Source of the DNA: Dysidea avara
Taxonomy: Eukaryota; Porifera; Demospongiae; Dictyoceratida; Dysideidae
NCBI RefSeq assembly: GCF_963678975.1
Contig: NC_089276.1
Coordinates: forward strand, 22,055,059 to 22,119,058
Length of the DNA stretch: 64,000 bases
Direction: 5' to 3'
Notes under the pieces: generated by a model
Seen by the model: the letters and a program-made list of their open reading frames with translations, nothing else
The model's database searches: none
Told to the model about the DNA's origin: nothing
Position numbers and translations under genes: made by a program
In this document: positions 47,201-59,200 of the stretch, piece by piece
Position numbering within the stretch: the stretch's first letter is position 1
Layout of the letters: each line of letters opens with the position of its first letter

Positions 47201-50200
47201 GTACTGACTCTTGACAGAACCTTTAGGAAATGGCTGGGGAGGAGTCTTCTGAAATAGTGTAATGGCTCTGTGGTCTCGTTCTACATGAAGACTTGACAGA
47301 ACCTTCAACAATTCACGGCAAAACTGAGGGAGACGTGCAAACTTTGACATAACAGACTTCAACTTCTGGTTAATGCTCTCCACACGATTGTTGGTATGGT
47401 TTTGAAACATCAAGTTCTCATCTTTTAAGCCACACACCCACTCATCTCTTATTTCATGCCAATTGTCATTGAAATAATCCAGCACTATTTTGAGCTTAGT
47501 TTGTTTTAATTCTTCGTAAGCACTAAAATAGGCTTCTTCGTTAGTAGCATATGACATTCTTTGCAAGATGTCTAGCACATGTGACCTCTCTGCTGCTGTA
47601 ATGCCCATTTTGTTACTGGTGATCTCTCTCCGAAAGGTCCTTAAAACATGATACAAGCATATCAACAATTTAGCACCGGGGAACTCTTGCAGAAGCACAT
47701 TTCTTTCCGTAAAATCTTTGTCGGACATGATGGTTAGTGTTCTTACCCAATCTTTATTGTGGTTCTTGAATATCAATGCCATTGCTGTAATGGTAACTGC
47801 ATCTTCATTTGCAACCAACCACAGTGATACAATCTGACTTTCTCCATTTCCATCTTCAACTAGTAAAACATATAAGGGCATTCTGAGTTCATTCAGTTTG
47901 TGTGTTGCATCGATGAACAACATCTCTGGGAATCGCTTATAGTTTTCAACCATATAAGCATCTTGAAAATAAATTCTAGATAACACGTTATCATCATTTA
48001 CCGTGACTTCAACTATTGCACCTAGAAAAAGTTAATAAGTTATTTTAAATCAATACTATTACCAACCTGGGGACTTCTTTAATTCCTGTATAGCGTCTTC
48101 TAAGGCTTTGCTTTTGTCTGTTGCTGCTTGCGCATGAGTGGCTAAATTATGTATATCCTTCAGTATCACCACATTTCCACTCTTCGCCGACATATGTTGT
48201 TGCACTAGTTTCTTATCCGCTTTTAATTCTACTACCATGGTGGTAGCCTCATCTTGTAAAGTAACATCTAGTCGCCTCTGCTGGGGATAATGTCCAAATA
48301 TCACCTAAAGAATGAAACAAGATGATCACAGTAAAAATGCAATCTAGAGCTTTCTCATACAAACTGCAGCGTCAAAACACTATCCATCAGCATTGTAAGT
48401 GGGTTGAGTCATTTCAGATTATCTGGGACATTCGGGTCATATTTTGCTTGGGTCAAGTGGGTCTCTCATGCTTCATAGAATACATGAATGAAATCACATG
48501 CAATGACAAATTAGGAGCCACCCGCCACCTTACGATTCAAGAATGCATTTTGTTATTCTTGGAGATATGTACAGCCACACCCACTTATTGAAAAATGTGC
48601 TGCTCTACAGGTATATGCATGGAACTACCCCCACTTATCGTGTTGTTGTTTGTACATAACTATAGTGTGCCATCAAGTTTGTTGTAAGTTATGCTAACAT
48701 GGAGCCACACTCAATTATTCGAGTACTAATCTAGTTATGTTTTGGTTGTTATGAATGATATTCTGAATAATGTATGGAATAAATGCATCATAATCCTGGG
48801 GAGATGGGAAATTTAACTTCAAATTTTGCTTAGGATCTACTACTCTTCCAAATTAATCTGGTCATACCCGGATCACTATATACCCTTTTGCAAATACGAT
48901 AACAAGCCAAAGTAAAATGACTGACTTTGCTAAGTTTATGATTATGGTTGGAGTTGATTGAAGTCACTACCAGGTGCCTTCCATCCTGTGATGCCCGTAT
49001 CTTGATCTCAGCTGGGCAATCCTTTTTAATAGTGCTAAAACAAAAATGCATTTAAATAATAAATAAGGCACCATAAAGTTATTTAGTTTGTCATCCTCTT
49101 TGCAACATTACAAGTGGACAGATTGAGCTATATTTTTGTAGTCTAGTTGGATATCTCACATGACTCAGAATGCAAAATTCTTGTCTGTTCTATATAGCTA
49201 GTTACAAACTTTAAAGATGCCAAGAGGCTGCACTGAGACACCATTTCGGTAAACTTTCTGTGATGAGGTGGGAAATAGCAATGTGAATGGGAATGAGAGA
49301 CTAACAATTAACTTTGTCTAACTAATTTTGCAATTAAATTTCTTGCCTTACGATAAAACATATTTATTTACTGTATAGTCCAAATTAGGGCTGAGACAAA
49401 TGGTTCAAAACTTCAAACCTTTGTTCGGTTTCACAACATTCGACTACTGCTTTAACCTTCCAAAGCTTTGTTACCATGGATACTAGCATGTTAAACTACG
49501 TAGTTCCTTGAGTATAAAACTTTAGTGGGCAACTTGTATTACATGTTGGTATAATTATAGAGTTTAAAAGTGGTTCTGCTAGAGCTGTAACAAAGTGAGA
49601 GCTTGTACTACAGTATACAAACTAATAACCATCAATTGTGTTCATTAATTGCTGACACTACATCTTCGAAGCTTTGGTAGCATTTCCAAAAAGAAGCTTC
49701 GGAGAATGCATTTGGACATTTATTTCAGCCCTAGTCCAAATCAAGATAGATATCTATGGAAGAAGGATAACAGCACTTGACTATTAAAAGATTTTCAATC
49801 ATTCTTCAAATTTTATGTGCTTACACAAATTCCACAAACGATCTGCATTATTGTACCTTGCAAGTACAAATCAAATAAACCTGAATTCGCTTTAAGAACT
49901 CTAAAGTAGAGTTCACTACTCAAGACTAGCTACTTTTTCTTCCTTCTGCAAATAAATTCTAAAGGAGGCAACCACTTGACATTTTTGAAGTCACTAGTGG
50001 GGTAAATTTTAAGTTCAAATTAGATCAAACCCCCACTATTCTCCCATGTATGCTTGGGAGGGGGGATAGGTGTATAAACACTGATGTGGACAGAAAGAAA
50101 TAAAGGTGGCCTGTAATTTACAGCATTTTTCACTCAGATGCAAACTAATTTTCCCAGCAGAAACTAGTTATTCTATCATGATTATGTCATACACAATACA

Positions 50201-53200
50201 GCTGTGTGTCTCTTTCTCTCACTCTCACTCACACGCAAACTATGATAGCTACTTGCAGTAGCAAAAATGATGTGCACAGTGAATAGCAACCGAGAGTCAT
50301 GATGGCAACTTACAGTTGGTTAGGGCGCTCTCCTTTGCTTTCACTTTTGTACTTCTTTCCTCCTTCAACACAACAATAGGTGATTTCAGAATAGACCAAG
50401 CTGGGGTTAAAGGTTCTATTGGGTGCTCTCTGCTTGGCTGCTTTAATCGTTCTGCTGTCTCTAGTAGAAAACTGAACAAAATGCCGCTTCTGATAATTTT
50501 TTATCTCCTGTTCTAAGGCTGAAAATGACCCAAATTTACTTCCTACTTGTATATCGAAGCTTGTGTTGGTCATCACCTGCCTGGGAAATCCTTGACAGCC
50601 ACCACGCGGTAAATAATAGATCACGTTAGTAAATTATAGATCACGTGATGAGTGCCGGAAGAATAACTGTTGCTCCGGGACCGGACGAATAGCAACTACG
50701 TAAATAAATTAGCCGAATGCTCTATTAGGGTGACTGTTCTATTAGAGTATCTCGATCTCGCATTTGCTACACGGAGTTGCCTTTCGAATCATAACTCAGT
50801 GGTTTGTAATCCGATTCTTCTGTACTACTGCAAGGACTTTCTATGAAGATTATTCCAGCTATACACCGATTTTCAGCTCATTGCTCTAAGCGGTTTGCCT
50901 AGTAGGCGTGAAAACTAATACTTTTTTATTCATAAAAATCGATCGCGTAATTGTGACACAGGTTGGGTTTTGTGTCATATCTCCGTGGTCTTTATCTCGA
51001 TTCCTTTCAAACCACCAAAAGGCACTCCTACGATGGTTACTCCATCTACATAGCAATTTTCAACTCATTCCATGAAGCGGTTTACCCTGTAGGCGTGACA
51101 ACAAATTGTTTTACGCGAATAATCGGTCATAACTCCTGAACCATTCATCGAATTTGTACCAAATTTGATGCTAGGATTCGCCTTTGGACTCCCTTTCTGT
51201 GTGCCAAATTTCAAGGCGATCGGAGTACGCGTTTGCTTGTTATAGCAATTTTTGCAAGTGTGCGAAAAGATGAAGAAGAAGAAAAAAAAAACGAAGAAAA
51301 AAAAACGAAACTTTAGCAGCTCGTATCTCGGAAATGGCTGGAGCGATTTCCTTCAAATTTGGAATGTAGACAAATGGCTGGAGCGATTTCCTTCAAATTT
51401 GGAATGTAGACTCCCTTGGCTGGCGGGCAACTGTGTAGCAAATTTGGTTCCAATCAGATAAGTGCTCACCGAGATACAAAGGTGTGAAAATGGCGTTTTC
51501 GTTCTTCCTGTCAATATACTCACGGTGTGGCGCGCCGGCTTCTTGGGCCGCACGACACACTACCGTGTGTCTTGATAATTTTACTATTCTGGTGTAGTAA
51601 ACTAAAACTTTCATGTATAAGGTATGCAGAAAGTAATTGAGGTGAGCAACTGACAGCAGTGGCCGAGTGGAAAAGGTTTGGGTATATAGGAGTGGAGATC
51701 TCTGGTTTGAACCCTGCACATTCAATGTTTTCATGAAGGTTTTTTTACTTCTTGGTTACTGTTCTGTTAGAGTATCTCAATTGCATTTTCACATTATTTG
51801 GTTTTTGCCTTATCTAATATTCTCAGTATTCTGGAATCACAAAAGGTCTGTGTACAATGATATGGTCAGCCTATCTGCACACTGATTTTAAGTTGTTTTT
51901 GTCAGTAATGTATTGTGCAGGTGTGACAAAAAATCACACTTGCAATTTTTGAAAATTGCTTGTAACTTCGCAGAGTTATGGAAATTTTGTTGTAACTGGT
52001 GCGAACAGTAAATTAACGGAATAAAAATAAAATGAACTTTGAAGGCGGGTATCTCAAAGATGGCTGGACCTGTTTAGTCAAATTTGGTATGGACGATGTG
52101 GAACGTTCCACAGAAAAATGGGCTATTTCTGTTAAGCCATTACTGAGGTACAAATGCGTGAAAATCACTTTCCTATAAAATACTCACTTGTCTGTTGAGT
52201 GCCCAGATGCATTGGCTCTTTGACCGCATGGCACACTATCGTATGTCCTGATACCACACTTAGAAATAACGAATGTCATCAGTAACACGCTATATGTAAT
52301 TATTTATTTTCAGAATCACACTTTCACACTACAAGGGAAGAAACTGTTTCTCCAACACGTGAAGAAACGGAAGGTTAGTGCTATAATTTAGATCCCCTAT
52401 ACATTGGACTGCATGTAAATTCTTGAACTGATTGTACTAGAATTAATTGTGCAGTTTCTATATATGCAAAAACAGGGCACGTGGGCACAAACTACACCCT
52501 GTCACTCAAAAGGTCATATCTCAGTACTGGAACAGAATATTTGTAATCTGTAACTGGCATCATGATGCCAATTAAATGCTTACTAAGAGCTGAAAATTGC
52601 AGCATAATGGTACTAAAAGTTATGAGTGATGGACATTTGCAAAAATAGGCTAAAATCATGTGCCCCCACATGCCCTATATTCGCAGGCTTAGTCACATAT
52701 GTTCGTCATTACATTACAGTATTTGCTTTTATGATACATAGTTCAAACTTCTCAACCTTGTTTTGTTAAACTGCTAAGACAAGTTGATTATAGTGTATTT
52801 ATCATTGGGGTACTATAAAAGCACAGTGTTGTTTGCTAGCAACAATGTATACAGAGCTACAAATTGTAAATTATAAACTCATTTTGTGCTATCAGTGTGA
52901 TTAAAGCTCTGTGGTATTGCCTAAACCCTTTATTCGGTATTTTGTAAAAAATCTTTGTATAGATATTAGTGCTCAAACGATTAGCCGAATATTTGGATTA
53001 ATATTCATTTGCATTGTAGCCAAATCATAAAATTAATAAACGATTATTTGCACATGATCATTTATATGGTGACACATGATTAGCTGTCATCACTAACGAA
53101 GTGGAAGACTATGCTAACAAAAAGGAAAGACTATATTGATAAAGTGAAGAGCAGTAATAGCATTAGGCAGCCACTAATTGGTGAAGATGTACTAATTCCA

Positions 53201-56200
53201 CGGTGAATAAGCGTAAGACTTTGTATAGATTTGTGGCTATACTCCAAGTACTTCTACTTTGTTACAAATACTTTCTATCACAGTGTCGCTGTGATAATCC
53301 TTTCAGAAAGGGCACTTTGGTATCTCTTTTTTCTCAGTAAGTTATTCATATGAAGCCACAAACCTGTTTGTGGTTATTTGTAGGCTTCTTGGTAGTGGCC
53401 GCCTTAATTACTGAATTGCATTCATAGCAATGAAACCTTACACCAATTATTCGACTAATTTTGTAAGAGCTGAGTGAATATTCAAATACAATAAACCACT
53501 ATTCTTTTATTTAATGAAATGCTTGTATACCATAAAATTATGTGTAAAAATGGGGTGCATGTATGTAGCTATGATCTACAATATTTAGTCATTTTTTTGC
53601 CATTTATCTTGAATAATTAAGCTTTATAATCACCTGCTGTAATTATTGCTGTTATGAGTCACACAGAAAATTAAGTATTTTCACTGTTATTACATTTCTG
53701 TGCATAAGTTATTAACTAGCCATGTACATTTAAACATAAATGCGTATATTTTTGCTTTAGATACAGAGTCACTGTTACCAGAGTGTGAAGTCTTCATACA
53801 ATATTACAGCCAGATAGTCAACAACATGTCTGCTAAATCATTGGCTCCACATTTTGTTGCTCACAAAATTATATCACCAGATGATCAAGAAGAAATCTCT
53901 TCTGTTGCTTCATCAAAGAAGGCAGCAATGTTACTGCTAAGTAGAGTGTCTTCTGCCCTGGAAGCTGGAATTGTTAAGAGTTTTTACAAGTTTCTTGATA
54001 TCACTGAGCATTGTGGGAGTAATAACAGTAGAACTGTCTCACTTGCTATTACAGAGAAGCTGTTGAAGATAAAGGGTAACCAAGAGGAGATTGGTCCTAC
54101 CCTTGTTGAGAGAGGTATTACTGAATATACATATTGAATTATAATCTGTAATTCCAAAACAGCATCACCATTATTATACAATGTTCCAAAGTGTATACAG
54201 CAGTGCTGTGTCTGTAAAATATGACCAGGATGGTGAAAATTGGGCATTTGGACACAAATCACAACACACAGTTCTTGAGTACAATATCTCTGCTAATAAT
54301 TGCATGGCCATAGCATAATTGTATATAAAGTTATAGCATGAATCATAATGAAGAGACAGGAAAAATATGTGCCATCATTAATGGTTTTCACAATCCTGAT
54401 TGCAAATATATTATATGCACTGTCAAAACTACACTTTAATGCTGCTACCAGTACTGTGTAACTGCAGCATCACTAGTAATTTGTGTCTATATATTTTGTG
54501 CTAGTAGATAATACACAAAGATATTGCATATTGCCAGACATTCATGTATTCAGCAGTTAACCTGTCAGGTAGAGCAACCAGCTATATTAAACTTGTAACA
54601 TTGTAATAAAGTGGTTATCATACAATACGGTAGTACTGTATATTAAGATTTGGGTCAGCATTGTAAGTGGGCCGGGTCATCCAGATTACCGTACAGCGTA
54701 ATAATTTAACGGGGGGAAATTTTGATGAATTTGGTGAATTGTTGCAATTCGTCAAATTTTCCTTGTCAATGCTCACGTGACTGGTTAATTAGAATACTGA
54801 AGTCAGTGCATTCATCAAAATTTTCGTTGTAAATATTTGACAATTGTGAATTCGTCAAAATTTCCCCCTGTCAAATTATTACGCTGTACGGTATCTGGAT
54901 CATTTGGGTCACATTTTGTCCGGGTCAAGTGGGTCTTATCCATGCACTTCACTGAATATCTGGATGAGATCACGTGAGACTATAAGTTCGATTGTATTGG
55001 TGGAAATGCAGTTGTAAACACTCAAGAAACTTACACGGAGCCACACCCTCCTTCCAGGAATATGCTTTGCTGTCTGTGTGGGATATGTAGAGCCACACCC
55101 ACTTATCGGAATTGTATCGGGTGTTCTCTGTGGGCATGCATGGCATCACCGGATCCGTGTTGCTACTAGAAATGTAGGTAACTAACTTCTGGAAATTCTT
55201 AATTGCTGTAGCTGCATGTGGACTTGCGTGGAGCCACACCCACTTGATAATCCGTATGTGGAGCCACACCCACTTGATAATACATAGCTACTCACTTCTT
55301 GCAGACAATCCTTTCTATATTGTAAAAAATACAGGGCTAACTATTGGAACTTGGAACTTGTGGACTTTTAATCTAGCTCTTGAGGCACGCCTCTATTTTA
55401 ATTAAACTGGGTCACATGCTGATCAGATCCGGGTTCCATCTGGATTACTATTCGGGTCAAGTGGGTCAACAGTACTGACCCTCTTACAACGCTGATTTGG
55501 GTTTTTCTGCAAAAATAAATAAATTACCCAAAAACCAGCTTCACAATTCCATCCTGGCACCTTGGCAGTATTGGTTAGGTATAGCCAAGTCCAAAAGTGC
55601 CTTCAGTATGATCCTAAAGGCTTCCAGTATATTGTTACAAAATTAAAAAAAAAATTATTCAATGGAATTGTAGTATCTGGACACGTGCACGCACTATGAT
55701 GTAATACATTATGCTGTAATGTATGCGTGCATGTACATATGTAGTTGTAGAGCCTCTGTGTGCTTTAGTTGTTATTGTAGTTGCTAGATTGTAGTTGTGT
55801 GTTGTAGTGCTATTATTATTGATTCTAATGATCTAATAATCCCGACACTACAGGAATTTTCTACTGACTAACTGCCTACCTGACTAACTGCCTGCCTACC
55901 TGACTAACTGCCTGCCTACCTGACTAACTGCCTGCCTACCTGCCTGATGCCTTCAGACAAGCGTAACTCGATAAAAACTAAGGCTATGGGCTTGATTTTT
56001 TCACTGTTCGATGTTACTTCGTCTCGAGACGTGCCTTTTGACATACGACAGTGCATACAATGCACACATCATGGACTTACCTTTGTCCTCCTTTGTGTCC
56101 CATTTCTTTTTGCTGATAGCTCATAGTGTCGATTCGCGGTAGCACAATGCATGGCTTCCCTACAGTATGTTTGTAAACTGGAATCGTACATTTTTCTATG

Positions 56201-59200
56201 GTGATGGATTGATTGCAGAGGCAATTCTAACACTGTTCTTCATTTGTAACACTGTGTAATGGGCTGAACATAGCTGAAAGTGAAACGTAATAGCTGCTAC
56301 ACTTTCGAGGCAGTAATTGATAGTTAGGGCGTGAATCGTTGTATTTTTGTGGTGACTAGATTGATTGCAGAGGCACCTCTTATACTGTTTTTCATTTGTA
56401 GTGCTGTATAACAGGCTGAAAATAGCTGAAAGCAAAGAGTAATGGCCACTGCACTATCGAAGAAGTATTTGATAGCTGGGGCATACATTCAGATGAAAGC
56501 ATTAATTGTGGTGCCATCCTTTCTTTTGATGCGGTATGCATGGGTTCACCAGTCATAATAATGTAAAAAAGACAAACAAGTGTAAGGAAAAATTACAATT
56601 TTAAGTTCGATTAGGGATCATAGAAAAAAAGTAGGGAAACAAGAGAGGTTGCCTGCACCTGCAGATATACTAGTGAACATTTAATCCAGTTTATACCCAA
56701 GACCAAGACTGAATTATGGATTAAATGTTCACTCCCTTGTTTCCCTACTTTTTTTTTCTATGATCCCTAATCGAACTTAATATTCCTAATTTTTCCTTAG
56801 ACATGTGTACTTAAGGTGGCAGTGTACTGGAAGCCATTGATATTCTGAAAATACATATACCCTTCAGAATACAGTTCTAGCACACAAGACCCTACAAGAT
56901 ACACAGGAAAGTCAAATTGCAATTGAAAAAGTAATCCTCAACTCATGACTACAAGTTCAGAGAAGTACACAACAACTTGTGTCACATATCACAACCAGGC
57001 GGGTTGTAGCAGCAATGTTTTGTATAAATGAAGCACTTTGCCTCGAACAAGATAATCACACCTTCTACTATAATGTATCATTGCCTTTGTTACAAACTTA
57101 CAATGTTAGACAACCCAGCCTGCAGCTGGCTTAAGATCATGATACAAGGACAGATATACAAAAACTGCCACTTTAATGGCACACGTGCTCCTTAATAATG
57201 ATGTGAATTGTTTATGATTACATCATAAATTTGAATGGCTTCATTCATGACGTATTGCCCCTTTAACCATTATAATTTTGTGCATCACAAAGTTGTGAAA
57301 ATACATATCATGAGTATTATTCGCTACAGTAATAGAAGCCTATTTTACACCACTGGTTGCTATGTCTACGTATATATTGTACAACCTGGCACAAATGCAG
57401 AGGTCTTACACACTAGTATACTAGAGAAAACTGACACAGAAAAGTTGTCGTCACCATTAAGGATACCATACCAAAACCACAAATTACCCTTGCTGTCAAA
57501 TTTTGTGCAAAAGAGATGAATCCCCTTAAGATTCTACTCTACTTATTTTTGTGAATGTCTTCTTTACTGTTACACACTAAACAATAACATACATCTTCTT
57601 ATAACAAAGCCACATGCTTTAGGTTGCAACATGGCCATATTATACCACTTTCACACCTCACTTTAAAGGGAAAAGAAGGTGTATAAGTGGTATAATAGCA
57701 CTGCTATCAGTGCTCAGGAATTTATTAACGAGAAATGGAGGTAGTATATTTTATAGTTATAACACTCTTACAAGGGATATGACAAAAATATACACACGAG
57801 TGCCACAGGCGCAAGTGCATATATTTTTGTCATATCCTGAGTAATCGTGTTATAACTGTTATATTCTACACCCCAGTAGATGAAACGATTATAGATAGCA
57901 AGGTATAATGAAACAGCATCTGTTGAGTAGACATCCTTGATGGATCAGACGTTTTAGATTCTTATCGGTGTCACGTCCATCTACTCGCGATTAGTGAAGG
58001 AGACAAGAGTTAGTGAAGGAGACAAGCGTTCATCGAAAATCCTCCTTGCTCAGATGAATGATTCTAGGCTCTTGTCAGTATTAGAGACTTGAAATCCTTG
58101 ATGGATCAGGTGTTTTAGACTCTATAGCAGTGCCACGCCCACCTACTCGCGATTATTGAAGTTAGTGAAGGAGACAAGAGTTAGTGAAGGAGACAAGAGT
58201 TCATTGAAAATTGCTCAGGTGAATAATTGTTGGTTGATTTAGGCACTTGTTGTTAGAGACTTGTTTACCATTTAGATAAGGATTTCGTGGAATGTGTGAA
58301 GTTACACCATATATGGTAAGCGTAGCCACATAGCGTACGTGGTATATCAGTTATATACCACAGTTTGCTGTGGTATATCAGTATATACCACAGCGTGGTG
58401 CTTTTGATCTCAACCACAGGTGTGGTATATACAAGTTATATACCTCCTAGGAGAGATATAACTTGTATATACTACCTCCTATTCTCATTAATGCATTCCA
58501 AGCATTCTCAGAAATCATCTGATTTCTTTGATGAAACTGTGTGATCTCCTCTGCTTTAATATAGTGACACTTCACTGGATCAATAGTGGGTTTTAATTTT
58601 GTAAAGTGAGCCAAAGCATAGATCATGGACTTGGGAAAGAAGATAGTGACTTTTCACCAAAATTATTATTCAGAACTGCAATAAGTGTTGCTTTTGTGTG
58701 AGAAACTATTAACTATAGTGTTTTGCATGTTTCAGAGCCTAGAGACCTGAAGTTACAAATTCATCCCGTTTACCTTTGCTGACTACTTCACAGTAGTATA
58801 TGATGGCTTCCCCACATTTGTAACAGAAATCGATTGTATTTCCATAATGACTAGATTAGGTGCTTCTCATACTGCTCTTTGTTTGTAGTGGTGTGTTTTA
58901 ACAGGCTGAACATAGCTGAAAACAAAGCACAATTATAATGGCCACTGACTAGCCCAGTCATTTTATGGTTTAACCTTTAACTAATTGCAACACAAGCTTT
59001 CTTAACAGTTTCTGACACAGAAAAATGTGCTCTATAACATATCAAAAGTCTTAAGGAATCCCATTAGGGGAAAGTGACCTTTTAAAGCCATTTTTTGGTA
59101 AAAATTGAGATTTCTGTCTATATTTCATTCATATATCAACCAAATTAGTCAAACTTGGTATCAAGTGAATGGTCTCACTGAAAGGAGCAATGTGAAATTT

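Larger units (their letters stand above)
42045..50699 (-). mobile_element. Mutator-like element (MULE), 8,655 bp, with intact TIRs and TSD
   Basis: 62-bp TIRs (42,046-42,107 and 50,638-50,699) differ at a single position; they begin GTAGTTGCTATTCGTCCGGT. A perfect 10-bp duplication GTAAATAAAT lies at 42,035-42,044 and 50,700-50,709; 8-11 bp is the Mutator range. All three coding units read on the minus strand, away from the right TIR: transposase (50,573-45,514), a small ORF (44,453-43,749) and PHD-Ulp1-PHD (43,742-42,675). It inserted into composite repeat B; copy A provides an uninterrupted relative of the site. Near-identical TIRs, perfect TSD and open frames argue for recent transposition. 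Confidence 0.95.
38576..51577 (+). mobile_element. Composite palindrome-satellite-tail repeat, copy B, split by a MULE
   Basis: Palindrome 38,576-38,908; linker with TATGGCTGGCTTTGGGGC; satellite 39,105-42,012; then after the insertion 42,045-50,709 the tail 50,710-51,577 ending GTGTGTC-TTGATA. Without the insertion and one duplication copy it is about 4.34 kb. Order and orientation match copy A exactly. The satellite here is less regular than in copy A, without obvious higher-order periods, suggesting that the array turned over independently. Confidence 0.85.

Noticed and set aside
51656..51718. Functional tRNA gene
   Set aside because: A- and B-box-like sequences are present, but the acceptor stem and anticodon arm do not pair convincingly by eye; a SINE head or pseudogene is more likely.
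52970..53520. hAT element with 8-bp TSD
   Set aside because: Inverted ends are imperfect and no matching 8-bp duplication was found, so only a low-confidence entry was kept.
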